A stretch of DNA of 64,000 nucleotides from Sphagnum magellanicum (taxonomy: Eukaryota > Streptophyta > Sphagnopsida > Sphagnales > Sphagnaceae). The stretch is from NCBI GenBank assembly GCA_021904315.1, contig CM038924.1:16131987-16195986 (forward strand), given 5' to 3'. Of this stretch, positions 50,414 to 63,240 are shown piece after piece. Each line of letters begins with the position of its first letter. The stretch's first letter is position 1. Below the pieces are notes generated by a model that saw only the letters and a list, made by a program, of their open reading frames with translations, had not been told where the DNA came from and ran no database searches. The position numbers and the translations under genes were made by a program.

Positions 50414-53400
50414 TGATTCGGCCTACTATGTTGAGTACTTGATGAGCCAAAAATAACACATGCTAAAATTGCATTTGTGATTCACAATATCATAAAAACA
50501 TGGTTTTCCCACTAGTAACATTGCGGCTAAGATGATTGTAAGGTAAAAATTATTTGTTTAATATGATTGATGATGTTTACTTTCATTAAAATCAAATTTA
50601 GGTATGTTTGTTTCAATTTTGAAAACTAGTTATTTAGTCAAAATAGACACCACTATGTTGGGTTGGCATCATATGTGGCACCCACATGGAATTGTCTAAT
50701 TTGACCAATTTCACTAATCTAACTATGATCAATCAATTATAATTATGATGCTATTTTTATGATGTGGCAATATTAAAATAATTTGAAACATATTATTTAA
50801 CTATTTGTAATTGAATAAATAAAAAATAAAGTGATTACAAATTTCATGTTTTCATTTATAAAAAATATTTACCTAAAAATTAAGAAACAAAAATTGAAAT
50901 ATAATAAAATGACATGTGAAAAAATGGACGATCAAACTGAAATCATTATCATTTAAACATAATTGGTAAATGTGAAATTTGAAGTAATGTAATTTTTGCA
51001 AATTTGTAATTTAAATTAGTAAAGATATTTTACAAAACTAAAGACATGTGATTTTTATTATTCAATTTCAGAAGTGAAATAAAATAAAATAATGGTTTAA
51101 TATATTATTTTTATTTTTTGAAAATTTGAAATTAAAAGAAAGTATACATTTCAATGGAATTATCAAATTAGAAATGAATTATGGATTAGAAATGGATATT
51201 TAAAGATGTACATGCGTAAACAATTTCATTATGAAACTAGTTATTTTATATAATAAAATTGTAATGCATGATATTAAGAATAACCATAAAATTTTCATAT
51301 ATTTTGCAATAACCAATTATATTACAACATGATTTGGTGGTTGGGTGGTAAAAACTTTGGATTGTGGTTGAGGAAGTGAAGATTCAAAGCGCAATTTTGA
51401 CATGTTATGTCCATGACATCATATCACAAACCCTATTCATCAAACTCAAAATTTTATTTATTTTTCAACAATATAATCATAAATTTTCCATAGTTCAATT
51501 TGGAAATTTTGAATAAAAAATTATATTTAAAAATATATTAATATTTTCACATCAATTAGTACTTTTAGTCATCTTAATCATTTCAAATAGTCATGTCAAT
51601 CGGTAGTTTTGATCATATTTGTCATTTTGGACAATAAAAAAATAGTTAAATTTTGGCATAATTGACTTGTCAATTTAACTATTGACAACTTTGTCCAATT
51701 TGTTTGTTTTCATTGAAATTTCAATCATAAAAGCCATTGTAAAAACACATATTTGTAGTAGTGCAACCAAACCAAAGGATTATTGGCTTCTATTAGTCAT
51801 ACACATAACTATTAGAAGATCTACAATACATTTTTCAATGTTGACACGATAACATTATCGATAAAAACAATTTGCCCATAGAAACAATTGACATCTTCAA
51901 ATGTTGTTAGGTTTGGGGTTTCTTTCACAAGGTTTAAATGCAAGTAAACCTACAACAATAACAAGTACACAACTTTAACATCATATTCAACAACAACATT
52001 AACAACTATATTGTTCACATAGTCTTGTATGACTTTAATGTTTTAAAAACAAAGGTCCAACATGATGACCAACATATTATGTGCCTTAGCATCAATGTAA
52101 GAGCTAAAAAATGTTAGAAATGGTGTTAATACATCGATCACATGTGAATTCATCTTCAATTTGAATTCTAGCATTTCTGAATCAAAGTTGCCTCAAATCA
52201 AAGGTTCAATAAAAGCTTGAATTTTGACCATTTCAAATTTCATCAAAATACACAAGGTGAAAGCAAATGCACATGCATTTAACAATGTTTAATACACATT
52301 ATTTGACCATTGATAGCAAGGTATTTGTAATAGCTTGAACAATAGCCCAAGTTTTGCACATTCCAACTTGTGATGAAAAATGTAAAAATTGTTGTCACCC
52401 ATAGCAAATGAAGATTACATTTCAATATTCTAATATCTCTTGGAACATAATGACTTGTGGTGCAAATGTGTTTTCACAAAAGTTTTAAACATCCTTGTCG
52501 ATAGCCTTGTAATAATACGATGATACTTTCATTATTGTTTCCCATTCCTAGATTTTAAAATCCAAGTTATAGTTTTTTACAAGGATGTTTGAACATTTTT
52601 CAAATTCATTTCTAAAAGTTCAGCACACACCTTGAAATCATCACAACCATCATTATCACAAATCATGGTTTTTAAAGAAGTTCAAGTTGATTAATTTGTC
52701 ATTTTGAATAGTGGACATGTACATTTTGACACAAGGCTAGGGGCTTCAATGACACATGTATTTATTGATTGATCACCTTGACTATAGTGATTTATTTAAT
52801 TTGATACATATAATCAAGTTATATAACCTATGTCAAAATGGCTATTGTCTTTAATCAAATTGAACATTTAATCAAAATGGCCAATGGTTTTTAATCAAAA
52901 TGATCAACGATTTTAATCAAGTTGACCAATGATTTTTAGTTAAATGCGACATAGTTTACTACCCTATATATCTACCTCCTACCTATTCATTCACCTATTT
53001 ATTTAGTTAATTATTTACCTATTTATTACCCACTCACCTACCTACTATTTACTTACCTACATATCTACCTACCTAAGGCATAAGCATGGTAAAGTAGTCA
53101 ACTAAATCCCCTTGGCAATTTACTTGATAAGTAACAAGAAAATAACAATAAAATTCATCATAAACCATGTTTATGTGGAATATTTTCACTTTATTGATTA
53201 AAAACAAGACAAATTTTCACTATTGTGCATTAATTTTCAAATTCCACATTGTAAAAAAAAGTTGAAAGTAGATTTTAAACATACAAGTAGATTTTGCAAT
53301 TTACTTTTCATCTATTTTTTGCACTATGGACTTTTGTAAAGTATGTGGTAAGTAGGTTCTAACAAAGAAAAAATAAAATTATTTTTATGAAGACTCTAAA

Positions 53401-53797
53401 AATACAATTATTTTATATCGTTACCTAGTATCAATATGTTTCATTAAATTAGATGTGTTAAGGATTTCCAAATCACAAATTTACCATGCTATAAATGGGG
53501 ATATTTTTTTCCTACTTTTAGAATTGATTTGTTTTTAAAATTTTGGAAATAGATTCTTACAAATGTAATAAAGGGCACCAAGGGTATTATATCATATTTC
53601 CATCCATTTTGATGTTATTTTATGGCATTTATATGGATGACATAAGATAAAAATGGAAAAATGTTTTTTTTCCTATACTTTACCATGTTTTTGTCCCTTA
53701 CTTATATTGTTGCACTTTTGTATAATTTACCAAAGTTTACCTATCTATATACTTAAATATTTTATCTATTTATTTATCCACCCATTTACCTATTTAA
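50414..53797. other. Very AT-rich stretch with scattered decayed pieces
   Basis: Minus-strand words at about 52300-52480 (such as QVIMFQEILEYWNVIF and CKTWAIVQAITNTLLSMV) look like another part of the hAT transposase. A tRNA-like stretch lies near 51330-51400. Simple CTACC/TTTACCTA runs occupy 52960-53080 and 53740-53790. No intact gene is present. Confidence 0.4.
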
Positions 53798-54350
53798 GTT
53801 TAACCATTGGGTTTAACCATTATGTTTAACCATAAGGTTTACCCAAATTTTAGCCATTAACTTTAACTTAAATTTAGCCACTAGGTTTAACCATTATGTT
53901 TAGCCATTAGATTTGGCACTAAGTTTAGCTTAAGTTGAACCATAATTAGATTTGGCATTATGTATAACCTATGTTTATGCATTAGATATAATCATTAGGT
54001 ATAACATAAATTTAGGCACTATGTTTAATCATTAAATTTATTCATTAGGTTTAAATTAAGTTTGCCCATTATATTTAACCACTAAGTTTAGCCTAATTTT
54101 AATCATTATGTTTAACCAAATTTTAGTCATTATGTTTAACACTAAATTTAGCAATTAGATTCAACTTAAGTATATAATCCCTATGTTTTACTAAGGTTTA
54201 GTCATTATGTTTAATTATTAGGTTTAGCTAAAGTTTAACCATTATGTTTAGTCATTACATTAAGTCAACAAGTTTAGCCATTATGTTTAATCATTTGATT
54301 TAATCATTATGTTTAGCTTAATTTTAGCCACCAATTGTCACTTAAGTTTA
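53798..54350 (+). repeat. Degenerate minisatellite, unit about 13 bp
   Basis: Variants of GTTTAACCATTAT and GTTTAGCCATTAG follow one another for about 550 bases, with interspersed CTTAAGTTT-type units. The unit is reminiscent of, but not, the plant telomere repeat. Confidence 0.85.
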
Positions 54351-54417
54351 GTTATTATGTTAAGTGATGTGAAATAAATACGTGAAATAAAAAACTTGAC
54401 AAAAGTCAAACACTTTT

Positions 54418-54490
54418 GATGGTGTAGTCCATTAGTAGGGACTTGGTTTATTATTGTGAAGGTTTGGGATTCAATTCCTAACATTTGCAA
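54418..54490 (+). other. tRNA-derived SINE or tRNA relic (candidate)
   Basis: TAGTCCATTAGTAGGGACTT resembles an A box. GGGATTCAATTCC, about 35 bases later, fits the B box GGTTCRANNCC with one or two changes. A clover-leaf cannot be drawn convincingly, and no second close copy was found apart from a weaker one near 51330. Confidence 0.35.
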
Positions 54491-54499
54491 CCTATGTGC

Positions 54500-54665
54500 A
54501 TGTTTAAAAGGCTAAGGTAGGTAGGTTAGACTAAGGTAGTTAAGTGAGGTCCGGTTAGGATAAGTTAGGTAGATTAAGCTAGGCTAGGCTAGGCTAACAC
54601 CTACCTCTTGAAATGTTTTTTTCGATCTACTTGGACCTATTTACTACCTACTTACCTACCTAACT
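54500..54665 (+). repeat. Low-complexity GGTTAGGT/GCTAG tract
   Basis: AAGGTAGGTAGGTTAGACTA and AGGCTAGGCTAGGCTA runs followed by CTACCTACTTACCTACC. A simple-sequence patch without further meaning that I can see. Confidence 0.7.
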
Positions 54666-54924
54666 ATTAATTTTAAAAATAGTAAACTAAAATAATTATA
54701 ATTTAGGTATAAATTTGACCCAGTCAAATGGTCCACTACTTATTAGTCAAATAGTTAGTCATTTTGTCAGTCACTTTATTAGTTGAAATGAAAAGGTCCA
54801 AATTGATTACCTAATCACGTTGGCAAATCCAAATTGATTTGCCTGTATTGATAAGGTGATTTTTTTATGCTTGTCATTTTGGGTATTTTGACTAGAAAAG
54901 CCAATTAAAAAAAACTATGAATTG

Positions 54925-55615
54925 TAGTATTGGATATTGACATGTTTTTGACATGAAATGGCCAAAACGTGATCTTCAAAAATGGGTTGTATAATTGAAA
55001 AGAACAAGTAACAACACTTGTCAATGCCAAAGTCAAGGTACTTAGATTCAACCTTTTGTCCTTGACATAAACAATGATTTTGTTGAATAAATCAAAAGAA
55101 TCAAATAAGACCCATACCTAGTTTACCATGCTTGCACTTGTTTTGTTATGCACCCCAAAATTCCCATTGTGGCATGTGGGCTTTCATAAATTGGTAATAG
55201 ATTTGACAACCATGGCAAAGGTTTGATGTCCATCACAAGACATCCAAAGATCAAAAAAATTATGCAAGTAATGCATGAAACATGTGAGGGTAGAATATAT
55301 ATTTTCAATTTTTTCCACTATGTTTGGTAGCACATTTGTCATTAATTGATGTTGAAATGGAAACGCAACATGTGAAGCTCCTTTTGTGGGAGGTTTTCCA
55401 TTCATTTTAAAACCATGCACCTTAGTTGTGGATTCTCAATGAAGGACAACAAATGGTTACCTTTCAAAATGTATAAGACCAAGTTTTCAAAAAAGGCATG
55501 ATGTGCAAGGTTATTTTTGTTATAAGGTTATTGGTTGCTAAAAAACTTGATGAAATCATAGAAGGAAGGATATTCTTCCTTATTTTGTTTTTCTTCATTG
55601 AATTCCATCACCTTG
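54925..55615 (-). pseudogene. hAT-type DNA transposase fragment
   Basis: Read on the minus strand, from 55615 downwards, the pieces are:
KEEYPSFYDFIKFF, then an in-frame stop.
FFENLVLYILKGNHLLSFIE (about 55500-55440).
A frame change near 55415, then LPNIVEKIENIY and FFDLWMSCDGHQTFAMVV.
A second frame change near 55190, then HATMGILGC.
In another frame, IIVYVKDKRLNLSTLTLALT (about 55095).
DLWMS...TFALV...HVTIGLFE...VIAYVKDEGSNLSTLT is the catalytic-core pattern of BED-finger hAT-like transposases. The enzyme would cut and paste its own element. With at least one stop and several frameshifts it is inactive. Terminal inverted repeats were not found, so the boundaries are unknown. Confidence 0.75.
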
Positions 55616-56956
55616 AGCTTTCTACATTAAGAACAACTCCCACCTTTTGCATTCTTTCACATGTTTAAGAAATACCAATTTTTTTGAAATATGTACCATT
55701 ATCTTTGTTATAGTTCACAAGGCCCTTATTTCTCCCATGGAAAACATTTTTAGCATTGATATCAATTGGATTGTATTAACAAACAATACATTGTATGATT
55801 TGAGGATCACAAAATTAAATTTGTGCACCATCATGTTGACAACCAAAAAACCCGTAATAACTTGCAATGCAATGCCAAGGATATCATATACTTTAGTTGG
55901 CTAGAAGTTGTGAAATAAAAAGTGCCCAAGATGAATCTCCTTCGAGATTTTATGCTTCTTGTGATCCTTCAATAATGCTTTTAGCGAAAGACACAAATTC
56001 ACCATATTATTCATTGTTTTCAAATGCTATTGTGTTAAAGTGAATGCCACTTATAGATGCCATCAAAAGTTATTGCATCATTTTAACTACAATAGGATCA
56101 CAACAACAACAACAACAAAATGGAAGGGGTGAAAGAATACAAAACAACTATTGTTCCTTTTCAACTAAACACAAATACAAACACAACAACAAAAAAGTGG
56201 AAGGGTGAGAGAATAATGTCCTTTTAATTACAATATAGACACAATAACAATAAAAAATGGAAGGTTATTAAAACTACTTTTCTAAAGGTTTATTGCAAAC
56301 CCAAGCATGATGCAAAAACTTGATTTGCAAAAATACATGAACATAAAGAATGACCAATTGAGCCCTCATATACACATGGGTCTTTTTTATATATTATTTC
56401 ATTTTATCTTTCAAGGTCAACTTATGTCCATCTCTTGCATAAATCCCTAGTTATTGGCAAATTAATGCCAACCACCCTATCCTTAAGAACTAAGTGGTGG
56501 TTTCATCTCTTAATAAATAGGAAATGATAAGTCCAAACCCACCATTAGTAACAAAAAAATTAAGTATGAATAGGCCTTGTTAGCCAACTAAACTAAGAAA
56601 TTGACCCATTGGGTCCAACCGCACTATTAAGAATCACGTGTGCCCACTTAGACCATTTTTTTTTGAAGATTTAAAAAAATTGTTTAATATGTCTTTCGAA
56701 TAATCAAAAATCTTTAAAATAGTCTTAGCATTATTATGTTAAAATGTTTTTTAAAAATCCCAAAATATGTCATAAAAATTTATTTTCAAATTGTGCTTTT
56801 AGTGTCAAAACTTCTTTTAAGCTATTTTAGGTAGCTTTTAAACAATGGTTCCAAAGCCTTAAAAGTCTTGATACGTATTTTTCACTCATTAGATTGATTC
56901 GAAATTTTTATGATATGTACATGATGTATTCATGATAACATTTTATTAAAAAAATC

Positions 56957-56992
<36 letters not shown>

Positions 56993-57765
56993 TACTACAA
57001 TTCAAAGTTCAAAAAATAAAACAATGGTTACAACTGCTAATGGTACATGTTAGTATGATTACACCCCATTAATAAGAAGATTTATTGGAATTTCATTTAG
57101 AATTAACCTTTGATTATTTTCCCCTATAAGTAATTTTGTGACAATGATTTTTATTAGTGTACATTGACATTCATTGCAAAACATTATATAAGCGGAAATA
57201 ATGAAAATACATTCTATCAAAAAAAGGTGCAAGGGAGAAAACAATCAAACATGAAAAAGAAAAGAAGAAAAGGGTGACACCATACCTAAAAGTTGTCAAA
57301 GTTGCCAAAAGAAATTTTCTAGAGATTTACCACAAACCTGAGCAAGCTCAACAACAACATAAACAAGAAACAAGAAGAAAAATGCCTTTGGTGGGTTACT
57401 TGGATCTTGTAATGAATGATAAACAAAGGTTGTTAAAAAGTAAAAAAACACATAATTGATTGAAAGCAACGATTTCAATAGGGATAAAAAGAAGAATGTT
57501 CCAAAGCTCAATAGCTTAAAACCTAAACCTAACAAGATCTAAAATTGAATGTGAGACACATTGGTTGACGGATGTTGGATTCAATCAATGATGATATTTT
57601 AGTTAGTTCTTGTATCTATTCTAAAAGGGAATCTTGTAATTAGGTTGAACTCCAATTTAGGTTTATATTCAATTCCAAAATGTTGGACTCAATTCTAGGT
57701 AAGGTTTTGGAACTAGACCCTTACTTTAGGATCTTACTCACCCAACCAAATACCCATCCAATATA
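55616..57765. other. AT-rich stretch, no intact gene
   Basis: 55690-55760 on the minus strand may hold the degenerate BED-finger start of the hAT transposase. ACAACAACA runs occur near 56100 and 56190. The plus-strand frame at 57274-57459 has no recognisable family. Confidence 0.4.
56959..56991 (+). repeat. (ATT)n microsatellite
   Basis: About eleven uninterrupted ATT units. Confidence 0.95.
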
Positions 57766-58400
57766 AGTTTGTAGCCAAAGTCTAGTTCTAGTAGGATGTT
57801 GGTTTGAGGTTTGGTTCATGTTCTACCAATGCAACCCTTGATCCATGGGTCGCACAATTAAATTAGAATCCAAAATATGATGTGAAATTGGACAACATTA
57901 ATACATAGGAACATTATGTGATTTGAGAGGTGGGATGTGTAAGAATTGTTAAATTGTTTGTGAAAAATGAAAATTGATTCATTTGCAATGATTTGTTTTC
58001 AAGTGAATTTTCAAGTTCAACTTGAAAAATATGATTTCTTCCTATAAAAAAAAATGATTTTTTGTCCAACAATTTTTTAACTAATAGAAAAAAAGTGTTG
58101 TTAAAGTGGATGATTACATGAATGAATTGGTGCAATCACACATCCATGAATTGAGGTTTAATCATCATTGTTATTTTTCACCACTTCATTTCGAAGGCAA
58201 AAGTTTTTTTTGAATCTATCACATGAAATGTAATTTTCCTCTCACCAAATCAATTGACATTTGTGATATTTTAAAAATATCAATGACACCCATGAAAAGG
58301 CCAAACATCTGTTACAACATACTAAACTCTTTAATAAGAAATTGAACCTAATTTTCATGGATCATGGTGGAAGGCTTGACAAATCAACCCACTTAAATTC
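57766..58400 (+). repeat. Family R, copy 5 (short, diverged)
   Basis: 57780-57860 matches 18225-18300 and 24770-24850 (TCTAGTAGGATGTTGGTTTG). 57865-58060 matches 18650-18850, 24850-25040 and 39710-39900. 58090-58380 matches the block at 40470-40760. Internal parts present in copy B are deleted. Confidence 0.75.
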
Positions 58401-59104
58401 TTTAAAAATCAAATATTTGTACAACATAATGTTAACAGTGATTCGAAACAAGATTCCAATGATTTATTTTTGAATTTGTTTTTCCATTTGGAGCAATTAA
58501 AAAAATCAATATTTGGTTCTAATAAGTAGCCACAAATATAAAATGAAGCTCAAATTTGAATAAATTTTCATATGCATGATTGTCATTTTGATTACATAAA
58601 AAAATCGACCAAAACACATGAATATGTACTATGTGGATCAAGATGTAATGGAGACTTAGTCTAAAGTAAATAAAGACAAGTCTTGTAATAATCTAAAACT
58701 TAATAAATAAAAAAAAGAAAATTTAGATTCTGAGTATAATGTGTTGTGTCCAGTATGTGGAAGACAAGATGTTTAAAAGATTTTCAAGGTACAAGACTCG
58801 ACCTCCACTCATATTGTCTAATGTGTGAAACATGATGTGGTTTAAAAGATTGATACATTTTCATTCTTACTTGCATGAAAATTAGAAAAACAACCCAATA
58901 GAGAGGGAAAGTGAAGCATGGAAATATACTTGTAAGGTTGTTATGTGCAATGTTTTTTATGCAACATGCATTTTCAAAAAAATCCTTAAATATGGTTAAA
59001 TCTTTGTGTGCATGATGGCCACTTAGGCTACATAAAATTTTTGACAAAAACCCATTAATATGTATGATGTGGCAATCTACAAGATCAAATGGCAACTTAG
59101 TATG
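58401..59104. other. AT-rich stretch before the right direct repeat
   Basis: Two weak copies of the dispersed 90-bp module (around 58565-58610 and 58995-59040). No gene. Confidence 0.4.
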
Positions 59105-60023
59105 AAATTTGGGAAATATTTGTCAACTTCTTTATTAAAAAGAAAAAAATGTCATAGAATATTCACTTTTGTTATAGTGTCTTTCTTTTGTGATTTTTCA
59201 CCCCAAAAAAAAAGTGCTTTTAATGCAACATGATTTTCAGAATTGTTGAAATTTTCAAAAAATATTTCTTCCAAATCAAAAAATATTGTGAAGGATAATA
59301 GTGAATTTGTAAGAACATTTCATTTGTTGAAATGAATTTTTCAGAATTAATTAATTATTCAATGGGACATGTGTTGAAATGGCCAAGGTACTATGGTAGT
59401 GTGTTTCTCAAATATTTCAGCATGCAAAAATATAATCTTCAAAAAAATCCTCTAACAGAAACCAAAATCCTTCAAAATATTATAACTCTACAACTAATCC
59501 AACTTTCAACACAAGCCAAAACGTTGTTTTTCAAAATCCTCATATAAAAATAGACCTCTTACCTAGGGGTCAAAATCCGTTAAGCTACTATACTCTATAC
59601 TGAACCTAAACACAATATACTTGCCTTGGTAGGCAAGGCCGATAAAAGTGTGAGCGGTTTTTATGCAGTGTAATGTCCCTCAGGGGCAGGCTTTACGGGA
59701 AACGGGCCCACACTCAGCTTCCGCCTCGTGAGGTCCTTATTCCCATAAAGGCCCTCACGAAGCCTGCTCCCCCAGGGCTTTAACTTACATGTAAAGACCT
59801 GACCTAAATATTTCCTAAGTGTTGATGCAGTGGGCTGCGTCCTTACAAATCTGTATGATTCCTGGAAAGTCCGTTCCTGACACAGAAGATTCATACCTAA
59901 ACTTGGGTCAGGTCAGTTTGTTAACATAGTGGAAGTGCAGAGCCAGAGGCCATTTGTTTTGTTTGAAGGCACAAGAAACAAGTGTGGTTCCAAGTTCCCT
60001 CTGTCTGAAAACATACAAATGCA

Positions 60024-60406
60024 GGCCACAGTGAACCAGCACCCACCAGTGCACCATGAAGGATGAATGGTAAGTGGTCAAGAAAGAGTTTTTTCTGTCG
60101 CATTCCAGTTTGCTATCTAGGTAACCAATGGTGGTTAGCCGAGTTGCCTTTTTTTCTACCTACCTACTAACACCCCACAAGCAGGTTGTTAGAAGGTAAG
60201 TAACTTTAAAAAACAGCCATTTCCTATGTATAAACTATCTACTTACCTGGTAGCTACCTATTTTCCTACCTATCTACCAATATATGAGACCTATATCCTA
60301 CAGAATTGGTTACCAAGATGAAACCAAATATTAACTCAGCTGAGGTTCATCCAGGACTGAGTAATAACAGACATCCAGTGGATGATGTGCTGGTGGGTGC
60401 TGCGGC
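60024..60406 (+). mobile_element. Palindromic MITE, copy 5 (in the right direct repeat)
   Basis: Counterpart of 919-1302 at the same relative place, with a few base changes. It was therefore in the segment before duplication. Confidence 0.75.
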
Positions 60407-61632
60407 CACAAAGGCCTGCTAGCTCTGCCATCCTCCATACATAACAGGATTCGGTGTCTATTCCAACGCTTTATCAGCATTTTGAATGGCAGCCATCTGC
60501 TAGTTTTCACTTTGGTTGGCCAATTTTCAGTTGTACACTGAATCCCTAGTGGAGACCATGCTTCGGACTTGAAGCAACAGTACAGTGGATATGTTCTGGA
60601 ACCAGGCCTTGGAATAACCAGTTATCACTGGATGGCATTGCTCACCAGGCCCACCACATTCCTACGTGGAACATTCGGACTGCTGAATATGCCAGATCTG
60701 TTGCTTCTGGAATGTGCTGCATTTCCATAATTCTTTCCTCATAGTCCTTAATGCCAGGGAACAGGCCAGCTAGAGCTCATTTTGGACTCAAAGAGCTTGC
60801 TCTCCCAGGCTCACGTACAGGCTTGGCTGGTGTCTGGGATTGGCCCTGGCTGGCCTGTTCTCTTGTACATAACCAGTTGTCCTAGATTATCATTGCCACT
60901 TCCCTTGCCAGATTAATACCAGAATTTGTCTAAGTTGGGATCTTTGTTTTTAATGGTCTGAGTTAGCAGTTTAAAATTTTGTGAATGTCCATCTTTGTTC
61001 AGAATGGGATGTCAACCATTCTACACTACAAATCCACCAGAAAGACAGGCATTACTTGCACACAAGGGTGAGACAAGTCCTAGATTGCTACAGGTGGAAT
61101 CAAATCAGTGAAATTCTTTTGCTGAATTTTCACCATTTGGTGAAAAACCTTGCCAAAAACATGGTTTTCAAAAATGTAAAATTCTTTTTTGCAAGACACA
61201 AAAAAATTCACCAATATTGCAAAATTTTAAAACTCCCAAATGGGTGGACCTTTTCAGTCAGGAATTCAGAGTACTTGCTCAGTGCAAAAAAGCATTGGGA
61301 AAAAGCATTGAGCACATTCATTGTTTACCCTGAGCAAAAGGGGGGGGGGGACTGTTGGAGAAGATTATAAGTTCATGAAAACAGTGTCTGCAACAACCTA
61401 CTCAGATGACACATTTTTGATCCAATTCATAGTTTTCTACAAATGTTTTCACACAAATCACAGCTATAATAATAAGCAGTCTTATAAGCAACAAAGACTA
61501 CCAATCTTCTGACTGTCTGTGCTAGGTATGACAAATTTTCTCTCTCCTGTGGTGCTTCGAGCTAATACTAAAGGCAAAACAATGCGCCTGGGTGAAGAAG
61601 GGTAATTGGAATCCAACAAAATGGTTATCTAC

Positions 61633-61884
61633 CTAAATGTAGTCGAGAATTGAGATTCCTCCTCTTCATGTGCCTGGCCTTCTTCAGTACTTTCTGTAAT
61701 GAAACCAGTGATGATCACCTTGTGCATGCTCTGATCACATATGACTCAGTGGACACCCTCCAGCTCCAAAATCTGCTCATGCACCTTCTTGTTGCATCTG
61801 GTACAACACATGGGCACCATTAGCTCCAGTATGGGAATCAAGACATAACAATCACTTTTGTTGGAATAAGGATAACCTTGGCAT
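61633..61884 (-). pseudogene. HMA-domain fragment, right copy, broken
   Basis: Same domain as 2522-2776. The codon for Arg48 (CGA) is TGA here (61746-61748 on the plus strand), just after the GVH of the second strand. A one-base insertion near 61656 also shifts the acidic tail. The MCCTRC metal site is still encoded upstream. This copy cannot make the complete domain. Confidence 0.7.
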
Positions 61885-62989
61885 GGCACCCTAGGATAGA
61901 TACTGCTAGCTATAGGGTGCCATTATCCTCAAGGTGGTGTTGATGATCCAGATGGGCTCATACTTGCCATAGAATAAGAAGTCATTCATCTCCAACGTGA
62001 CCATCTGACAAGTGCAGGTAGCAGCAAAAGAAACAAAAACAGGTGAATGATTGATTCAGCTCTAAACCCAAACAACCTTCTAATCTACACATGTAATTCA
62101 AACAGGGATCTGCAAGTTTGCAATCAATTTCCAGGAGGCAAGGAAATTGAGAACCTGCTCAGCTAACAGTGGTACACCAAGCTCTGATCAGACATTTAGC
62201 AGGATGTGAGAGAGAGAGTCGAGGTTGGTTTAGGTTTAGGGTTTAGGGTGCTGAATATTGTGGTGTTTCTTCCTGGGTGAGAAAAGTGGATGTACCTTGA
62301 CAAAGGCACATCAGATGTCCAAATGGTTGTTTCTTGGCAGCACTTTAGATCTGTCTCTGGAATGATGTTTTAAACCCACCATGTGAAATCAAGGCCTTTG
62401 GAAGAACCGCATCTTTATGAGGGGATGCTGCCTTAGAAGAGAGACTTCCTTGATCACCACTGCCCACAAATCACCTACAGACCTGAACCAACAAATCATA
62501 AGTCTCAAATGCATACTATATGACAAAAAGTACTAGCTTCATCAAGCTAGAGTGTACACAATGAAAGAAAGAGCAGTTCCAGAATGAGCAGTTACAGCAG
62601 GAGTGGGAGAAATCCCGTGCAAAATTCAAATACTATACCATCAATGAGCTAGCCCAACACCCAAGTTGACAATCACCGGTTAAATTAGCGTCAGCAAAGT
62701 GTACCAAACTCCCACCATCTTGTTCTCCCTCATCGAGTCTCTCTGCAATTTGGCAAAAGTGACTACCGGAGGCAGCATTTGCTTCATAAGCTGCTAGAAA
62801 ATTCACCAGCCGAAAGCAAGACTTCGAAGAACACCAATCTGCGCCGGCAGAGAGAGAGAGTGTCACACACAAAAACAAGAAAAGGATCTCAATTGTGCGC
62901 ACGAGGAGTGCGATGTTTTTTTGCTGGTCGCTAAGAGATAGATCTGCAAGCAGCGTGGAAAGGGAAGGGAAGGGAAGCTGTTGGGAGAT

Positions 62990-63000
62990 GTCCCATGGCT
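62990..63000 (+). promoter_or_regulatory. USE of U1 snRNA gene, right copy
   Basis: GTCCCATGG, two bases nearer to the TATA box than in the left copy because of a small deletion (GGGCTTTGG became GGCTTTGG, plus one more base). Confidence 0.5.
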
Positions 63001-63025
63001 TTGGCATTGGAGACGGAAGAAAGGG

Positions 63026-63032
63026 TATAAAA
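63026..63032 (+). promoter_or_regulatory. TATA box of U1 snRNA gene, right copy
   Basis: TATAAAA, 29 bases before the mapped U1 start, the same distance as in the left copy. Confidence 0.65.
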
Positions 63033-63054
63033 ACGGCAAGATAAGATTTTGAAT

Positions 63055-63214
63055 CTACTTACCTGGGCGGGGTCAATCGGTGGTCAAGATGGCCGATGGC
63101 CTAGGACATCCTATCCCATTGCACGAAGGAACGGGTGACCCTAGCAACTTCCTTAGGGGGGCATGCACGTCGTAATTTGTGGCAGAGGGGGCTCGCGTTC
63201 GCGCGGCCCCCACC
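63055..63214 (+). ncRNA. U1: U1 spliceosomal snRNA gene, right copy (variant)
   Basis: Same 160-nt layout as the left copy: ACTTACCTG pairing segment, stem-loop I, the ATTGCAC loop, Sm site TAATTTGTGG and terminal hairpin. The first two positions are CT instead of AT. About ten further changes lie mostly in stem-loop II and the following stem (for example ACATCCTATCCC against AGATCCTACTCC). The 5'-splice-site-pairing core is unchanged. The altered stem may still pair, but this copy could be a variant or an early pseudogene. Confidence 0.9.
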
Positions 63215-63223
63215 AAATAAACA

Positions 63224-63240
63224 CAATTCGGAAAGTAAAA
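63224..63240 (+). terminator. snRNA 3' box, right copy
   Basis: CA(N8)AGTAAAA, the same element and spacing as in the left copy. Confidence 0.55.

Noticed and set aside
62225-62248. Telomere-like GGTTTAGGTTTAGGGTTTAG (also a mutated form near 3120)
   Set aside because: Only about three units, so it is not an interstitial telomere array.
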